Below, in pieces: positions 25,844 to 34,007 of a stretch of DNA of 64,000 nucleotides (its first letter is position 1; each line of letters opens with the position of its first letter). The stretch is from the NCBI RefSeq assembly GCF_902499115.1, contig NZ_CABVPN010000006.1, positions 1 to 64,000 on the forward strand, written 5' to 3'. The stretch comes from Burkholderia diffusa (GTDB lineage: Bacteria > Pseudomonadota > Gammaproteobacteria > Burkholderiales > Burkholderiaceae). The notes under the pieces are model-generated. The model was not told the DNA's origin, searched no databases, and saw nothing but the letters and a program-made list of their open reading frames with translations. The translations under genes were made by a program, and so were the position numbers.

Positions 25844-25904
25844 TTAGAGCGGCCGCCTGGCCCTGTCGGCTGGAGTGGGTAGTTCGAATCTCATCACCCG
25901 ACCA
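25844..25904 (+). other. Degenerate tRNA-like fragment
   Basis: TAGAGC, a possible anticodon arm, then GTTCGAATCTC and a terminal CACCCGACCA resemble the D-arm end, T loop and CCA tail of a tRNA. The T stem does not pair fully and no matching 5' acceptor strand was found. A terminator-like hairpin (GCCCGC/GCGGGTTTTTTT, 25916-25948) follows, as after true tRNAs here. It could also be a worn attachment site related to the tRNA-His 3' end. Confidence 0.35.
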
Positions 25905-25978
25905 TTTGTTGAAGCCCGCAAGGTGAAAGCCTCGCGGGTTTTTTTCGTTTACGCGTCCAATCCGCATGAGGTACGTCT

Positions 25979-26137
25979 ATGCCCGCCCGACAGACGAAGC
26001 CCTGCAAGCACCGGGGACGCGGTGCGCTTGTTGCGGATGGTAAGACGCACTGCGATCAGCACGCGCACAAGGCCGTCAAGTGGAAGCCAGATACCGTTCG
26101 CGGCAATTGGAGCAGCCCCCTGAAACACCGGACATAG
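25979..26137 (+). pseudogene. Phage HNH-endonuclease N-terminal fragment
   Basis: A 52-codon frame, MPARQTKPCKHRGRGALVAD with a following HCDQHAHKAVKW, matches the zinc-binding beginning of phage HNH endonucleases (CxxxGCxxLV...CxxH). It stops at RT before the HNH catalytic domain, so only the N-terminus remains. It lies between the tRNA-like fragment and an IS3 remnant. Confidence 0.55.
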
Positions 26138-26201
26138 CCCCTCACTTAAACTAGCGGGCAGGCATAAGACTGTGCTTTTGACTAACACCAGGTAGGAAGT
26201 G

Positions 26202-26497
26202 ATGGAAGTGTTGACGGGCCCGGAGCGTCGGTCGCGCTGGACGGCGGAGCAGAAGCTGGCGATGGTTCGCGAGCGTTTCGAGCCGGGGAAGTCGGTTTCG
26301 CTGGTTGCGCGCCGGCACGGCGCGAACCAAACCAGTTGTTCCACTGGCGCAAGCTGTACCAGGGCGGGAGCCTGTCAGCGTTCAAAGCTGGTGAGGAAGT
26401 GGTCCCGGCATCGGAGCTGGCCGATGCACTCAAGCAGATTCGCGAGCTGTAGCGGATGCTCGGCAAGAAGACAATGGAGATCCCCACAGCGCACTGA
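26202..26497 (+). pseudogene. IS3-family transposase OrfA remnant
   Basis: The frame from ATG 26202 reads MEVLTGPERRSRWTAEQKLA, VRERFEPGKSVSLVARRHGA, the HTH of an IS3-family OrfA. A frameshift near 26325 moves the continuation NQLFHWRKLYQGGSLSAFKA and PASELADALKQIREL into another frame. A TAG then interrupts it before RMLGKKTME. OrfB is absent. The element is dead. Confidence 0.85.
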
Positions 26498-26575
26498 AGT
26501 ATCGCTCGCCTCGCGAGTTCCGGCGCTCAATGGATTTGGCAACCTTAGTGTGATGCTTCGTCCTGGATTACAGGG

Positions 26576-27055
26576 TCAACTCCAGAGGCGGTGCTCCCGC
26601 ATTGTGCGGTGCATGCTGATGACGTAGTAGTCGCGCGGGGTGTCGCTGGGCCACGGCGCGGGCGCCATGATCGGCAGGATAAATGCGGCGTCGCGCACGG
26701 CGGCCGCGGCCTCGCGCTCATAATCCCATACGTTATCTCCCGCGGCGTCGCCCATGTACGGCGTAGCAATGACGTCGCGCGGCAGTTGCCAGCCGGTGGT
26801 GACGTAGTCGCGCATGCGCTCAACCAGACCGCGCAGCGTGCCGCCGTGCGTGAAGCTGCGCTAGCGGCCACGGGTGTCGTGCGTACAGACGCGCTTATCG
26901 GTGTAATCGTCGACGAACCACACGCGTCCTCGGCTGTCGAGCTCGATGCGTGCGTAACGGTCGTGCTGCGGGTTATAGAAGAAGTGCCGCCCGTCCGACC
27001 CGATGGCCTTGATTAACTGGTTGGTGTGCTCGGTGCGTTCGGCCTTGGCGGTCAA
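26576..27055 (-). pseudogene. Phage-type hypothetical gene interrupted by one stop codon
   Basis: Two open stretches lie in the same minus-strand frame: MTAKAERTEHTNQLIKAIGS with FFYNPQHDRYARIELDSRGR (27055-26864), and FTHGGTLRGLVERMRDYVTT with the rest (to 26576). A single TAG at 26863-26861 separates them. Joined, they make about 159 residues resembling small prophage proteins of unknown role. A sequencing error or a true nonsense mutation are both possible. Confidence 0.6.
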
Positions 27056-27224
27056 GGGGCTCAGGACCGACAGAGGTCAGCCAGCAACAGACGTTGGCCC
27101 ACACTTTCATGGGGACGTTCGAACGCCGGCTTCGCCCAAAAACGGACCTTTGTCCTTGGATCATGTGGTTCTCGTTACCGACGTCCCCGCTCAGCCGATG
27201 GTCGGTGGCTACATTGCGCCCGAG

Positions 27225-27749
27225 CTATTTGGGAAGATGGGAGTGCGCGGCGTGGTCGGAACGCTGGGCCGCGAACCACGCATGAACAGCGGCAATCACG
27301 TCCGGGTCGTTGCTTGCATAAGTCAGGCTCGCTCCGGAGGGCAGACTCCTGTATTCAATATGAAGTTTCTCACCCGCCCTTGTCAGGATGGCGAGCCCTG
27401 CCATATCGTGGCCGTGAATCGCCGCAGGATCGGCGAAGTCGCCGCGGCGGAAACGTTGAGCTTCGATTGCCAGATGAGAACGAATAAGCGCGACCTGTCT
27501 GGTGTCGTGTTTGTCGTTCGCCGTGATTGTCTCAATCCCACCGCTTCCGGTATCGTCGAAAAAATGGGTGGTCCGCGCCAGATCAAACGGCATCACAGTC
27601 GCACCCTTGCGGGCCACCTCCGCCCGGTGCGACGTCATGTCGTGGTTCGACATCATGTCCTCGTGCGACGTGGTCTGCTCCGGCTCCCCTGCAACCGCGA
27701 TCGATACACCGATCAGCGCGCCTGCCGCCGCTGTCATGATTTTTTTCAT
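27225..27749 (-). CDS. Secreted protein of a conserved unknown family (often mislabelled aspartate carbamoyltransferase)
   Basis: The start is Met 27749 (MKKIMTAAAGALIGVSIAVA), giving a signal peptide and about 174 residues in all. After the signal comes a His/Met-rich stretch SHEDMMSNHDMTSH that could bind copper or another metal. The family core is VMPFDLARTTHFFDDTGSGG, RSHLAIEAQRFRRGDFADPA and the end HAWFAAQRSDH. I recall such proteins as annotated aspartate carbamoyltransferase without having its motifs; no transcarbamylase signature is seen. It lies beside the redox genes. Confidence 0.7.
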   Translation of the reverse strand: MKKIMTAAAGALIGVSIAVAGEPEQTTSHEDMMSNHDMTSHRAEVARKGATVMPFDLARTTHFFDDTGSGGIETITANDKHDTRQVALIRSHLAIEAQRFRRGDFADPAAIHGHDMAGLAILTRAGEKLHIEYRSLPSGASLTYASNDPDVIAAVHAWFAAQRSDHAAHSHLPK

Positions 27750-27821
27750 TGCTTCGCTCCTCCCTGGAAACCGTAAAAGCTGATGCAAGTTTCCCATACG
27801 TCAGTGCGTGGATCACCCTGG

Positions 27822-28031
27822 TCAATTTGTGTGGCCAGCGGTTCCCGGATCGAAACCCATAGTCTGCGATCGTTGCTCATGCGCAGACAGACATTTGCGT
27901 GCTGGAATCACGAGTCGGACAACCTCCAAGTGGTCCGACCGCACGAGGGTGATCGATTTCGAATCCAGCAATGCATCACTGAGCGGTCGAACGTCGATCA
28001 ATTCCCCCGGTGTCGCACGGGGTATTGCCAT
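27822..28031 (-). pseudogene. Cupin-domain protein, truncated
   Basis: The 69-codon frame MAIPRATPGELIDVRPLSDA, then SKSITLVRSDHLEVVRLVIP, matches the start of small single-domain cupin proteins. After IPARK the family sequence (an EH...G-E-I-T-V-Q strand) is lost and replaced by unrelated residues. The metal-binding half is therefore missing. Confidence 0.55.
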
Positions 28032-28060
28032 AAAAGTCTCGCAGCGTCAGGTTGCGTCAC

Positions 28061-28768
28061 TCAGATCGTCCGGCGCGCGAGCATGGTGCGGATCTCCCCG
28101 ATCGCCTTGGCCGGATTCAGGCCTTTGGGACAGACGTCCGTGCAGTTCAGTATCGTCCGACACCGGAAGAGGCGATACGGATCGTCAAGATTGTCCAGCC
28201 GCTCACTCGTACCCTCGTCACGGGAATCGACCAGAAAGCGATAGGCCTGCAGGAGCCCGGCAGGACCGACATATTTATCGGGATTCCACCAGTACGAGGG
28301 ACATGCGCTGGAACAGCACGCGCACAAGATGCACTCGTACAGACCGTCCAGTTGATCGCGTTCCTCAGGCGTCTGGCGCCTTTCCCGCTCCGGCGGGGGC
28401 GTGTCGTTGATCAGGTAGGGCTTGATCGAGTGGTATTGCTTGAAGAATGCGGTCATGTCCACGATCAGGTCGCGAATGACCGGCAACCCAGGCAGCGGAC
28501 GCAGGACCGTGTGGCGGGGAAGGTCGTTGAGGTTGGTGATGCAGGCGAGCCCGTTCTTGCGGTTAATGTTCATTGCATCCGAGCCGCACACGCCTTCACG
28601 GCACGAACGCCGAAAGCTGAGCGTCTCGTCCCGTGCCTTGAGCCGGACAAGGACATCCAGCAACATCCTGTCAGTCGAGGGCACCTCGATCTCGTACGTT
28701 TGCATGTACGGCCTGGCATCCCGGTCTGGATCGTAGCGGAAGATTTCAAACGTCCTTGTTCTACTCAC
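28061..28768 (-). CDS. sdhB: Succinate dehydrogenase/fumarate reductase iron-sulfur subunit, orphan
   Basis: The 235-aa protein aligns by eye along the whole length with SdhB. A plant-type [2Fe-2S] domain has SFRRSCREGVCGSDAMNINR (about 51-70). The bacterial-type domain has CILCACCSSACPSYWWNPD (about 145) and CTDVCPKGLNPAKAIG (about 209), so the ligands for [2Fe-2S], [4Fe-4S] and [3Fe-4S] clusters all remain. No sdhA, sdhC or sdhD is adjacent. It is probably a second copy, brought in with the accessory region, able to pair with a core SdhA or serve another flavoprotein. Confidence 0.9.
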   Translation of the reverse strand: MSRTRTFEIFRYDPDRDARPYMQTYEIEVPSTDRMLLDVLVRLKARDETLSFRRSCREGVCGSDAMNINRKNGLACITNLNDLPRHTVLRPLPGLPVIRDLIVDMTAFFKQYHSIKPYLINDTPPPERERRQTPEERDQLDGLYECILCACCSSACPSYWWNPDKYVGPAGLLQAYRFLVDSRDEGTSERLDNLDDPYRLFRCRTILNCTDVCPKGLNPAKAIGEIRTMLARRTI

Positions 28769-29270
28769 GATGTTCCTCCTTTGTGGAACGGATCGCGTAT
28801 CCGGCGCGCGTTATCTCCCCGTCACTTCGTTCCTGTCGATTGCAGACCGACGGTATCCCAGACGGAGCATCCGGTCGCCCGCGCCCTAAATTCCTTGTTC
28901 GCCTTGATCGGACGCCCCAACCACTCGCAGCCACGGCCGTTCTGCGAAAAATTGGGAGCAATGTAGAAAACGGGTCGGGTCTATTTCGCCCGAGGTGCTA
29001 CGACAGTCACATCGCGTCATAGATCACTCGCTCTCGCTTTATCGAGAGGAAGCCGCAGGGATTTGCTCCACGTCGATGTATCCATGTATATCACGCCATG
29101 ATACAAAGAGATACTTACGATGATGGCTTGGAGCCGGCTGGGCCGCGTGCCTTGAACGTTGGAGTAGTCGACGGGTGCGGTAATGGCGTCGTTGCGAGTT
29201 TGTACCGGCTCGATATGGGAAAAATGCAGGCGTAGTGCTGCGCCCCGCATGACATTCACGAGGAGGACAC
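28769..29270. other. Intergenic region, about 500 bases
   Basis: No convincing gene is found between the divergent sdhB-like gene and the flavoprotein gene. GC content is lower than in core DNA. It must hold both promoters. I looked for FNR-type sites and saw no good match. An AGGAGG ribosome site lies at its right end. Confidence 0.5.
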
Positions 29271-30356
29271 GTGACATCACCGGAAAATTCCTCGCTTGCG
29301 AGTCCTTTAAGAACCGACGTGCTGATTGTCGGTGCAGGTCCCGTGGGCCTTTTCGCCGCGTTCGAGGCAGGCGTGATCGGCCTGTCGTGCCGGATCGTTG
29401 ACGGGATCGAGCGCCCGGGTGGCCAGTGCATCGCACTGTATCCGGACAAGCCGATCTACGATATCCCTGGCATACCATCGTGCACTGCACGCGATCTTGT
29501 CGATCGCCTCGTCGAGCAATGCCGGCCCTTCGATCCTCCGATGCATCTCGGTCAGCGTATCGAGACGCTTGACCGGCTCGAGGGCGGTCGATGGCTCGCT
29601 CGCACCGACAAAGGGTATGCGTTTGACGCCGCGGCGATCTTGCTTGCTGCTGGCAACGGAGCGTTTGTGCCGCAACGGCTGGCACTCGACGAGGCGTCGT
29701 TCCTTGAAGGCCGATGCATCCATTACAGCGTTTCCGACGTGAACGGCTTCGCAGGAAAAAACGTCGTGGTCGCGGGCGGTGGCGACTCCGCGCTCGACTG
29801 GGCGCTGGCGCTGCGCTCGGTCGCGGGGCGCGTCACGCTCGTTCATCGGCGGAACGGCTTCAGCGCGACGGACTCGAGCATCGCCCGGTTGCAGCAGGCG
29901 GTCGCGGCGGGCGAGATGGATTTCGTGGTTGGCACGATTGCTGGGCTGAATGCGCCCGGGGGGACACTCGAATCGATCGAGGTTCGCCAGATCGGTGGCT
30001 CGGTGTGCCTCGACACAGATCAATTGCTCGTGCTCTACGGACTTGTCGCGGACCTTGGTCCGATCGCCAACTGGGGGATCGCCGTGCAGGCCGGACGGAT
30101 CGTCGTCGATACGTCGTACTACGAAAGCTCACGGCCAGGTATCTTCGCGGCAGGCGACATCGCCGGTTATCCGAACAAGCAGAAGCTGATCCTGTCCGGG
30201 TTTCATGAGGCATCGCTCGCGCTGCGCAAAGCATACGTCTATGCGTTTCCCGACAAGAAACGCGTGCATGTGCACTCGAGCTACGATGCAAAGCTCGCCG
30301 AGCGCGTGGCCGCCGTTCATCCCTCGCGGGGCGCCCGGGATTTCTCCGCGCTTTAG
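29271..30356 (+). CDS. Ferredoxin--NADP+ reductase, thioredoxin-reductase-like flavoprotein
   Basis: The 361-aa FAD protein starts with GTG 29271 behind AGGAGG. The first Rossmann motif DVLIVGAGPVGLFAAFEAG (about 16-34) binds FAD and GGQCIALYPDKPIYDIPG follows. The second Rossmann NVVVAGGGDSALDWAL (about 164) binds NADPH, and GIFAAGDIAGYPNKQKLI (about 288) closes the fold. The active-site CxxC of thioredoxin reductases is absent, so this is the ferredoxin/flavodoxin reductase type 2. It is probably a source or sink of electrons for the neighbouring redox proteins. Confidence 0.9.
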   Translation: MTSPENSSLASPLRTDVLIVGAGPVGLFAAFEAGVIGLSCRIVDGIERPGGQCIALYPDKPIYDIPGIPSCTARDLVDRLVEQCRPFDPPMHLGQRIETLDRLEGGRWLARTDKGYAFDAAAILLAAGNGAFVPQRLALDEASFLEGRCIHYSVSDVNGFAGKNVVVAGGGDSALDWALALRSVAGRVTLVHRRNGFSATDSSIARLQQAVAAGEMDFVVGTIAGLNAPGGTLESIEVRQIGGSVCLDTDQLLVLYGLVADLGPIANWGIAVQAGRIVVDTSYYESSRPGIFAAGDIAGYPNKQKLILSGFHEASLALRKAYVYAFPDKKRVHVHSSYDAKLAERVAAVHPSRGARDFSAL

Positions 30357-30837
30357 AGACATGGACCGACCTGGGCGCGACGGGGAAGGCGAGGAATCAA
30401 GCATCGTGTCGACGTTGCTAAACGCGTCGTCATTCGTCCAAAGCAGGACGCAATAGGCCTCGAATGACAACAACGGTGTCAAACCGCCGCGGCTGCTTTG
30501 CTTGGTTGAGCGAAAGGCTGGAGTACCTCGGACGCTGCCGTTGAGGTTTCGCCGGGTCAAGGAACAGATGATGCATCTGATAAAGACCAGACAAATGCCA
30601 AGGAATCATTTGCCCTATAGTCGGTTGAAAGGGGCGCAGGCCGCCATCGGAACACATCCCGGTGATGATGCCCGCACAGATCGTTGATCTCCATCAACGC
30701 GGTGGTGTTGGTGCACTTTGATGTCGGGCGGCGGATGAGCAACATTGAAGTATCGAAACAGGCTTTCTCGCTCGCTGTCGGGGTGAGTCAGTAAGCTGAT
30801 TCGCAAACAAACTTCACCTTCCGGTGCGGAGGTTGAG
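30357..30837. other. Intergenic region with an FNR-type site
   Basis: The 481 bases contain no convincing coding sequence. The recognisable signal is the FNR/ANR box at 30684-30697. The rest is of lower GC than the core and may be decayed coding DNA. Confidence 0.5.
30684..30697 (+). promoter_or_regulatory. FNR/ANR-type operator, perfect consensus
   Basis: TTGATCTCCATCAA matches TTGAT-N4-ATCAA at all ten defined positions. Its centre is about 147 bases before the hemerythrin gene start. If it acts as a class II site (-41.5), transcription would begin near 30732, leaving a leader of about 105 bases. Known: FNR/ANR proteins activate genes under low oxygen. Inferred: control of the hemerythrin gene. 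Confidence 0.7.
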
Positions 30838-31458
30838 ATGCCGTTGCTTAGGCCGCGTAGCGCTATAACCGTCATCCTCCAGGAGCACGACCAGTTGCTT
30901 ACCGTGATCGGGGGCATGCAGCGCTTTGTCCATCTGCTTGTTGCAGGGGCACCCGTTCCGGGCCTCATGGTGTTTCGGGCGATGCTTTACTACATTCGGG
31001 AATACCCGCAACAGGTACACCATCCCAAAGAGGATCGCTACCTGTTCAGGCCATTGCGGGATCGAACCGACGAGTTCGACAGCGTCCTTGATGAACTGGA
31101 GTCACAGCACGATCGAGGCGAATTGAAGTTGAGAAATCTGGAGCACGCGCTGACCCGGTACGAGTTGAAGGGCGCGCCAGCGCTTCGTACGCTGGGCGCG
31201 CTGATGGACGATTATGCGGAGTTCTATGCGGACCACCGGTGTCTGGAAGAGACACTGATTCTGCCGGCCGCCAAACGTCTGTTGACAATGGATGATTGGG
31301 CAGAGATCGACGCCGCCTTTGGCGCCAATCGCGATCCATTCGACGGAGAAAAGCTTGAAGAAGATCTGGGCAAATTGTTCTCGATGATCGTCCAAACCAT
31401 CCCGGATCAGGACGCTGGCTGTTCAGTCGCGTCGTTCGATGGACGGCCGGTCATGTGA
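30838..31458 (+). CDS. Hemerythrin HHE-domain protein
   Basis: The 206-aa four-helix protein has His and carboxylate iron ligands spread as in the family: LQEHDQLL (about 16), VHHPKEDRYLF (about 60), ESQHDRG (about 86) and DHRCLEETLILPAA (about 132). Such proteins bind a di-iron centre and sense or carry O2 or NO, or repair iron-sulfur clusters (YtfE-like). The ribosome site is GGAGGTTGAG. The FNR box upstream supports a low-oxygen role. Confidence 0.88.
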   Translation: MPLLRPRSAITVILQEHDQLLTVIGGMQRFVHLLVAGAPVPGLMVFRAMLYYIREYPQQVHHPKEDRYLFRPLRDRTDEFDSVLDELESQHDRGELKLRNLEHALTRYELKGAPALRTLGALMDDYAEFYADHRCLEETLILPAAKRLLTMDDWAEIDAAFGANRDPFDGEKLEEDLGKLFSMIVQTIPDQDAGCSVASFDGRPVM

Positions 31459-31538
31459 TGCACATGCGGATCAGCAGGATCTGCCACCACGAAATGCAGG
31501 AAGGCTTTTGAGTACCGGAAGCCGACGCAGGAGGAGAT

Positions 31539-31886
31539 ATGCAAGCCATTCACCACTTTCATCTGGAACTGCGGCACGCAAGTGTTCCCACCTACGTCGC
31601 CAGTTACGTCTTTCCGATCCTGTTGTTGGCATATGAAGTGCTCAGGGTGGGCAGGTCGGTCGCCGAATACGGCGTGAACTTCTCGAACTTCCGGTTCATG
31701 GGCTACGAGTTCCTGTTAATGCTCGTGTTTGTTGCGCTTCAGGTCGTCTTCGAAGGCGTTTTCCTGATTGGAGCCTGGATCAGCCGCCATCACGATTTCG
31801 AACATCGTGTCGGAAACGTCCTGGCCGGCCTCGGCTGCTCGCTGGTCGTAATCGGTTTCGACCTGGCATTGCAGTACGCGCTATAG
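31539..31886 (+). CDS. Small membrane protein, function unknown
   Basis: The 115-aa protein starts behind AGGAGGAGAT and has three hydrophobic segments (YVASYVFPILLLAYEVL, FLLMLVFVALQVVFEGVFLI, VLAGLGCSLVVIGFDLALQY). Its N-terminus contains HHFHLELRHA, possible metal or haem ligands. It is 80 bases after the hemerythrin gene on the same strand and probably in the same transcript. Confidence 0.7.
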   Translation: MQAIHHFHLELRHASVPTYVASYVFPILLLAYEVLRVGRSVAEYGVNFSNFRFMGYEFLLMLVFVALQVVFEGVFLIGAWISRHHDFEHRVGNVLAGLGCSLVVIGFDLALQYAL

Positions 31887-31994
31887 CGCAAGTGGCGCGG
31901 GGCGAACTGTCGTTTGGCCGAAATCGCGAGCATCTCATTACGGATGTCGCGAGCGGTCATCCGACTTCCGCCCGTCAACGAGGGGCGGCGAGGA

Positions 31995-32651
31995 CTAATG
32001 GGACTCCAGCCACTCTGCGACGGCTTTCGCTTGATCGGCGTCCAGCGTATGCGCGACAGCGGTCATGACGGGCGCATTTGCGCGTGTTCCGTTCCTGAAG
32101 ACTTCGATCTGACGAAGCAGATACTCCTTGTGCTGGCCGGCAAGGCGCGGAAACTGGCCGATTCCCTGGCCCTGTGCGCCGTGGCACGACGAGCACGCGG
32201 GAGTTCCGCGATCAGGCACGCCATGTTCGAAGATTTCCTGTCCCTTCGACATCGTTGCCGCGTCGCCCGGTGCACCGCGCACCGGCTCCTGGTGCGAGTA
32301 ATAGTCGGCCAGCGATGCGATCGTCGCATCGTCGAGTTGCGACGCGATTGCCCACATGTACGAACGGGCATCCGTTTCGCCGCGCGCATGTTCACGGAAT
32401 CCTTTGAGCTGCGCAGTCAGATACTCCGGTGTCTGAGCGCTCAGCCGGGGAAAAATCGGCGATTCGCTATGCCCGTGTACGCCGTGGCAAGCAGCGCAAA
32501 GCTGGGTGGCGAGGCGCGCGCCATCTTCGGCGTGCGTGGTTGATGGCATCCCGATCAGGATCGCGAGGATGCCAAGAGCCCGCACCAGCGACATCGGCAA
32601 GCGAAGCAAGTTCGTCGGGACGGCTCCAGAGCGGCAGAAAATCGTGCGCAT
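31995..32651 (-). CDS. Diheme cytochrome c (c4-like)
   Basis: The 218-aa exported protein has two class I haem domains, each with a CxxCH motif (CAACHG near 52, CSSCHG near 148). A Met ligand is likely in each half (DARSYMWAI and NAPVMTAVAH). The signal segment is SLVRALGILAILIGMPSTTHA. The first start (32651) has a GAGGT ribosome site; an internal Met at 32594 would give a shorter leader. It begins 15 bases after the stop of the haem-barrel gene, so the pair is translationally close and probably one electron chain. Confidence 0.9.
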   Translation of the reverse strand: MRTIFCRSGAVPTNLLRLPMSLVRALGILAILIGMPSTTHAEDGARLATQLCAACHGVHGHSESPIFPRLSAQTPEYLTAQLKGFREHARGETDARSYMWAIASQLDDATIASLADYYSHQEPVRGAPGDAATMSKGQEIFEHGVPDRGTPACSSCHGAQGQGIGQFPRLAGQHKEYLLRQIEVFRNGTRANAPVMTAVAHTLDADQAKAVAEWLESH

Positions 32652-32666
32652 GAGTTACCTCGCGGG

Positions 32667-34007
32667 TCAGAAGACAAGCCAGGCGAGCAGATACAGCGTG
32701 TTGTTATCGCTGGCGTTCCGTCCGCTTCCGTCATAGTTGAATCGTGCGCCATTGAACTTGAGGAACCAGGTGTACTGCACGGACAGCTTCACTTGCGGCA
32801 TCGGCAGGTAGTCGAGTTCGAGGATGATGCCTCGCGTATCGGGCAAGCCATTTGCACTCCCTGTCACTGGAACGGCGCCGTATAGCCCCGCATCCGCATT
32901 TCCTGTCGTCGAGAAGTACCCCAGCGTGGCACCGTACTTGCGCTGGTAGTAATACGACGCCTTGAGCTTGAGGGTATTCAGGTGGTCCGTCGGATTGGTG
33001 GGAGTCGGTCCTGCACCGATCCCTCCGCTTGGGAAACTTGCGCTCCAGTCCTGCTTTTCGTGAATGAACGCGATCTGGGCCGTGAATGCATTTGACAGCG
33101 TAATGTACTGGTACTGGGCGTCCAGGCCAAAATCGGTGAAACGGTCGGTTGGGGTCGTCGGGATCGTGTTATCCGGATAGACATCGGCGATCATGCCGAA
33201 GGTGCCCACCTCGAGAGAATGTGGCCCGAACTCGCGGTTGTAAGCGAGCCGCCAGTACGGATTGGCGCCTTTCAGGCGCTTGACACCGCCGGGTGTCGCG
33301 GAGTCCTGACCGGTCCGAAACACCGAAAACATCTGATCGGCCGTACGGTAAAAGCCGAACTCTGCATATATGGTCCGGTTCCAGAAGGCGTAGGCGGATA
33401 CACCCGCAACCTGTTGAGCGAGACCGCCATCGATAAGCGTACTTGCGGTCGGCGTCAAAGAAATGCTGCTCGACGCATACGGAAAACCAAAGGCAGGGGT
33501 GGTATTCCAGACATCGGAAACGGTCGGATTGTTGTTGACCGTAACGCCGTAGATGAAATCGATATCGTCCCGCGTGAAATGCCCTGCGGCACGGATATCC
33601 GTATTGTCGATCCCGCTGTGGTGAGCGATCCCGTCGTACGTCCACTGCGCAAACGCACCGACCGGACCTGCAATGCGGCCGCCGTAGAATAAGCTCGCCT
33701 GCTGCAGCACAACGTCTTGATTGCGGGCGAAGTCGTAGTTGGCGTTGTTGATGCTGCGAGTGTTGGTCTGGGACATCTGGACCATCCCTGCGAGCGGAAT
33801 AGTCCATTTGTTGGAAAGCGTGTAGGCGGTCAACTTGAAGAAGCGGCCAAAGGGCGTCAACTCAGGGAAGCTGACATGACACGCGACGCAGGCCAGCCCG
33901 GTTTGCCGCGCGAACGCAGGTACCGCCATGACCTTGGATGAAAATGACAGCACAGCCGCAGCCAGTACAAACACGGCAAGGGAATACTTTCTCGTCCGGT
34001 TGACCAT
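32667..34007 (-). CDS. Outer-membrane beta-barrel protein with an N-terminal haem c motif
   Basis: The 446-aa product starts at 34007 behind AAGGGGAC. A signal peptide (SLAVFVLAAAVLSFSSKVMA) is followed at once by FARQTGLACVACHVSFPELT with one CxxCH. The rest is alternating, aromatic-rich beta strands ending in a hydrophobic residue (LYLLAWLVF), as in barrel proteins. Related proteins occur in iron oxidisers and Burkholderia, where a haem c is joined to a porin-like barrel. With the cytochrome c downstream, a path for electrons across the outer membrane is plausible but unproven. Confidence 0.8.
   Translation of the reverse strand: MVNRTRKYSLAVFVLAAAVLSFSSKVMAVPAFARQTGLACVACHVSFPELTPFGRFFKLTAYTLSNKWTIPLAGMVQMSQTNTRSINNANYDFARNQDVVLQQASLFYGGRIAGPVGAFAQWTYDGIAHHSGIDNTDIRAAGHFTRDDIDFIYGVTVNNNPTVSDVWNTTPAFGFPYASSSISLTPTASTLIDGGLAQQVAGVSAYAFWNRTIYAEFGFYRTADQMFSVFRTGQDSATPGGVKRLKGANPYWRLAYNREFGPHSLEVGTFGMIADVYPDNTIPTTPTDRFTDFGLDAQYQYITLSNAFTAQIAFIHEKQDWSASFPSGGIGAGPTPTNPTDHLNTLKLKASYYYQRKYGATLGYFSTTGNADAGLYGAVPVTGSANGLPDTRGIILELDYLPMPQVKLSVQYTWFLKFNGARFNYDGSGRNASDNNTLYLLAWLVF

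Noticed and set aside
27003..27776. 257-codon plus-strand frame across the secreted protein gene
   Set aside because: It runs opposite to a gene with a clear signal peptide and family match, and has no recognisable motif.
30430..30657. 75-codon minus-strand frame between the flavoprotein and hemerythrin genes
   Set aside because: No ribosome site, no family similarity and poor codon use; treated as non-coding.
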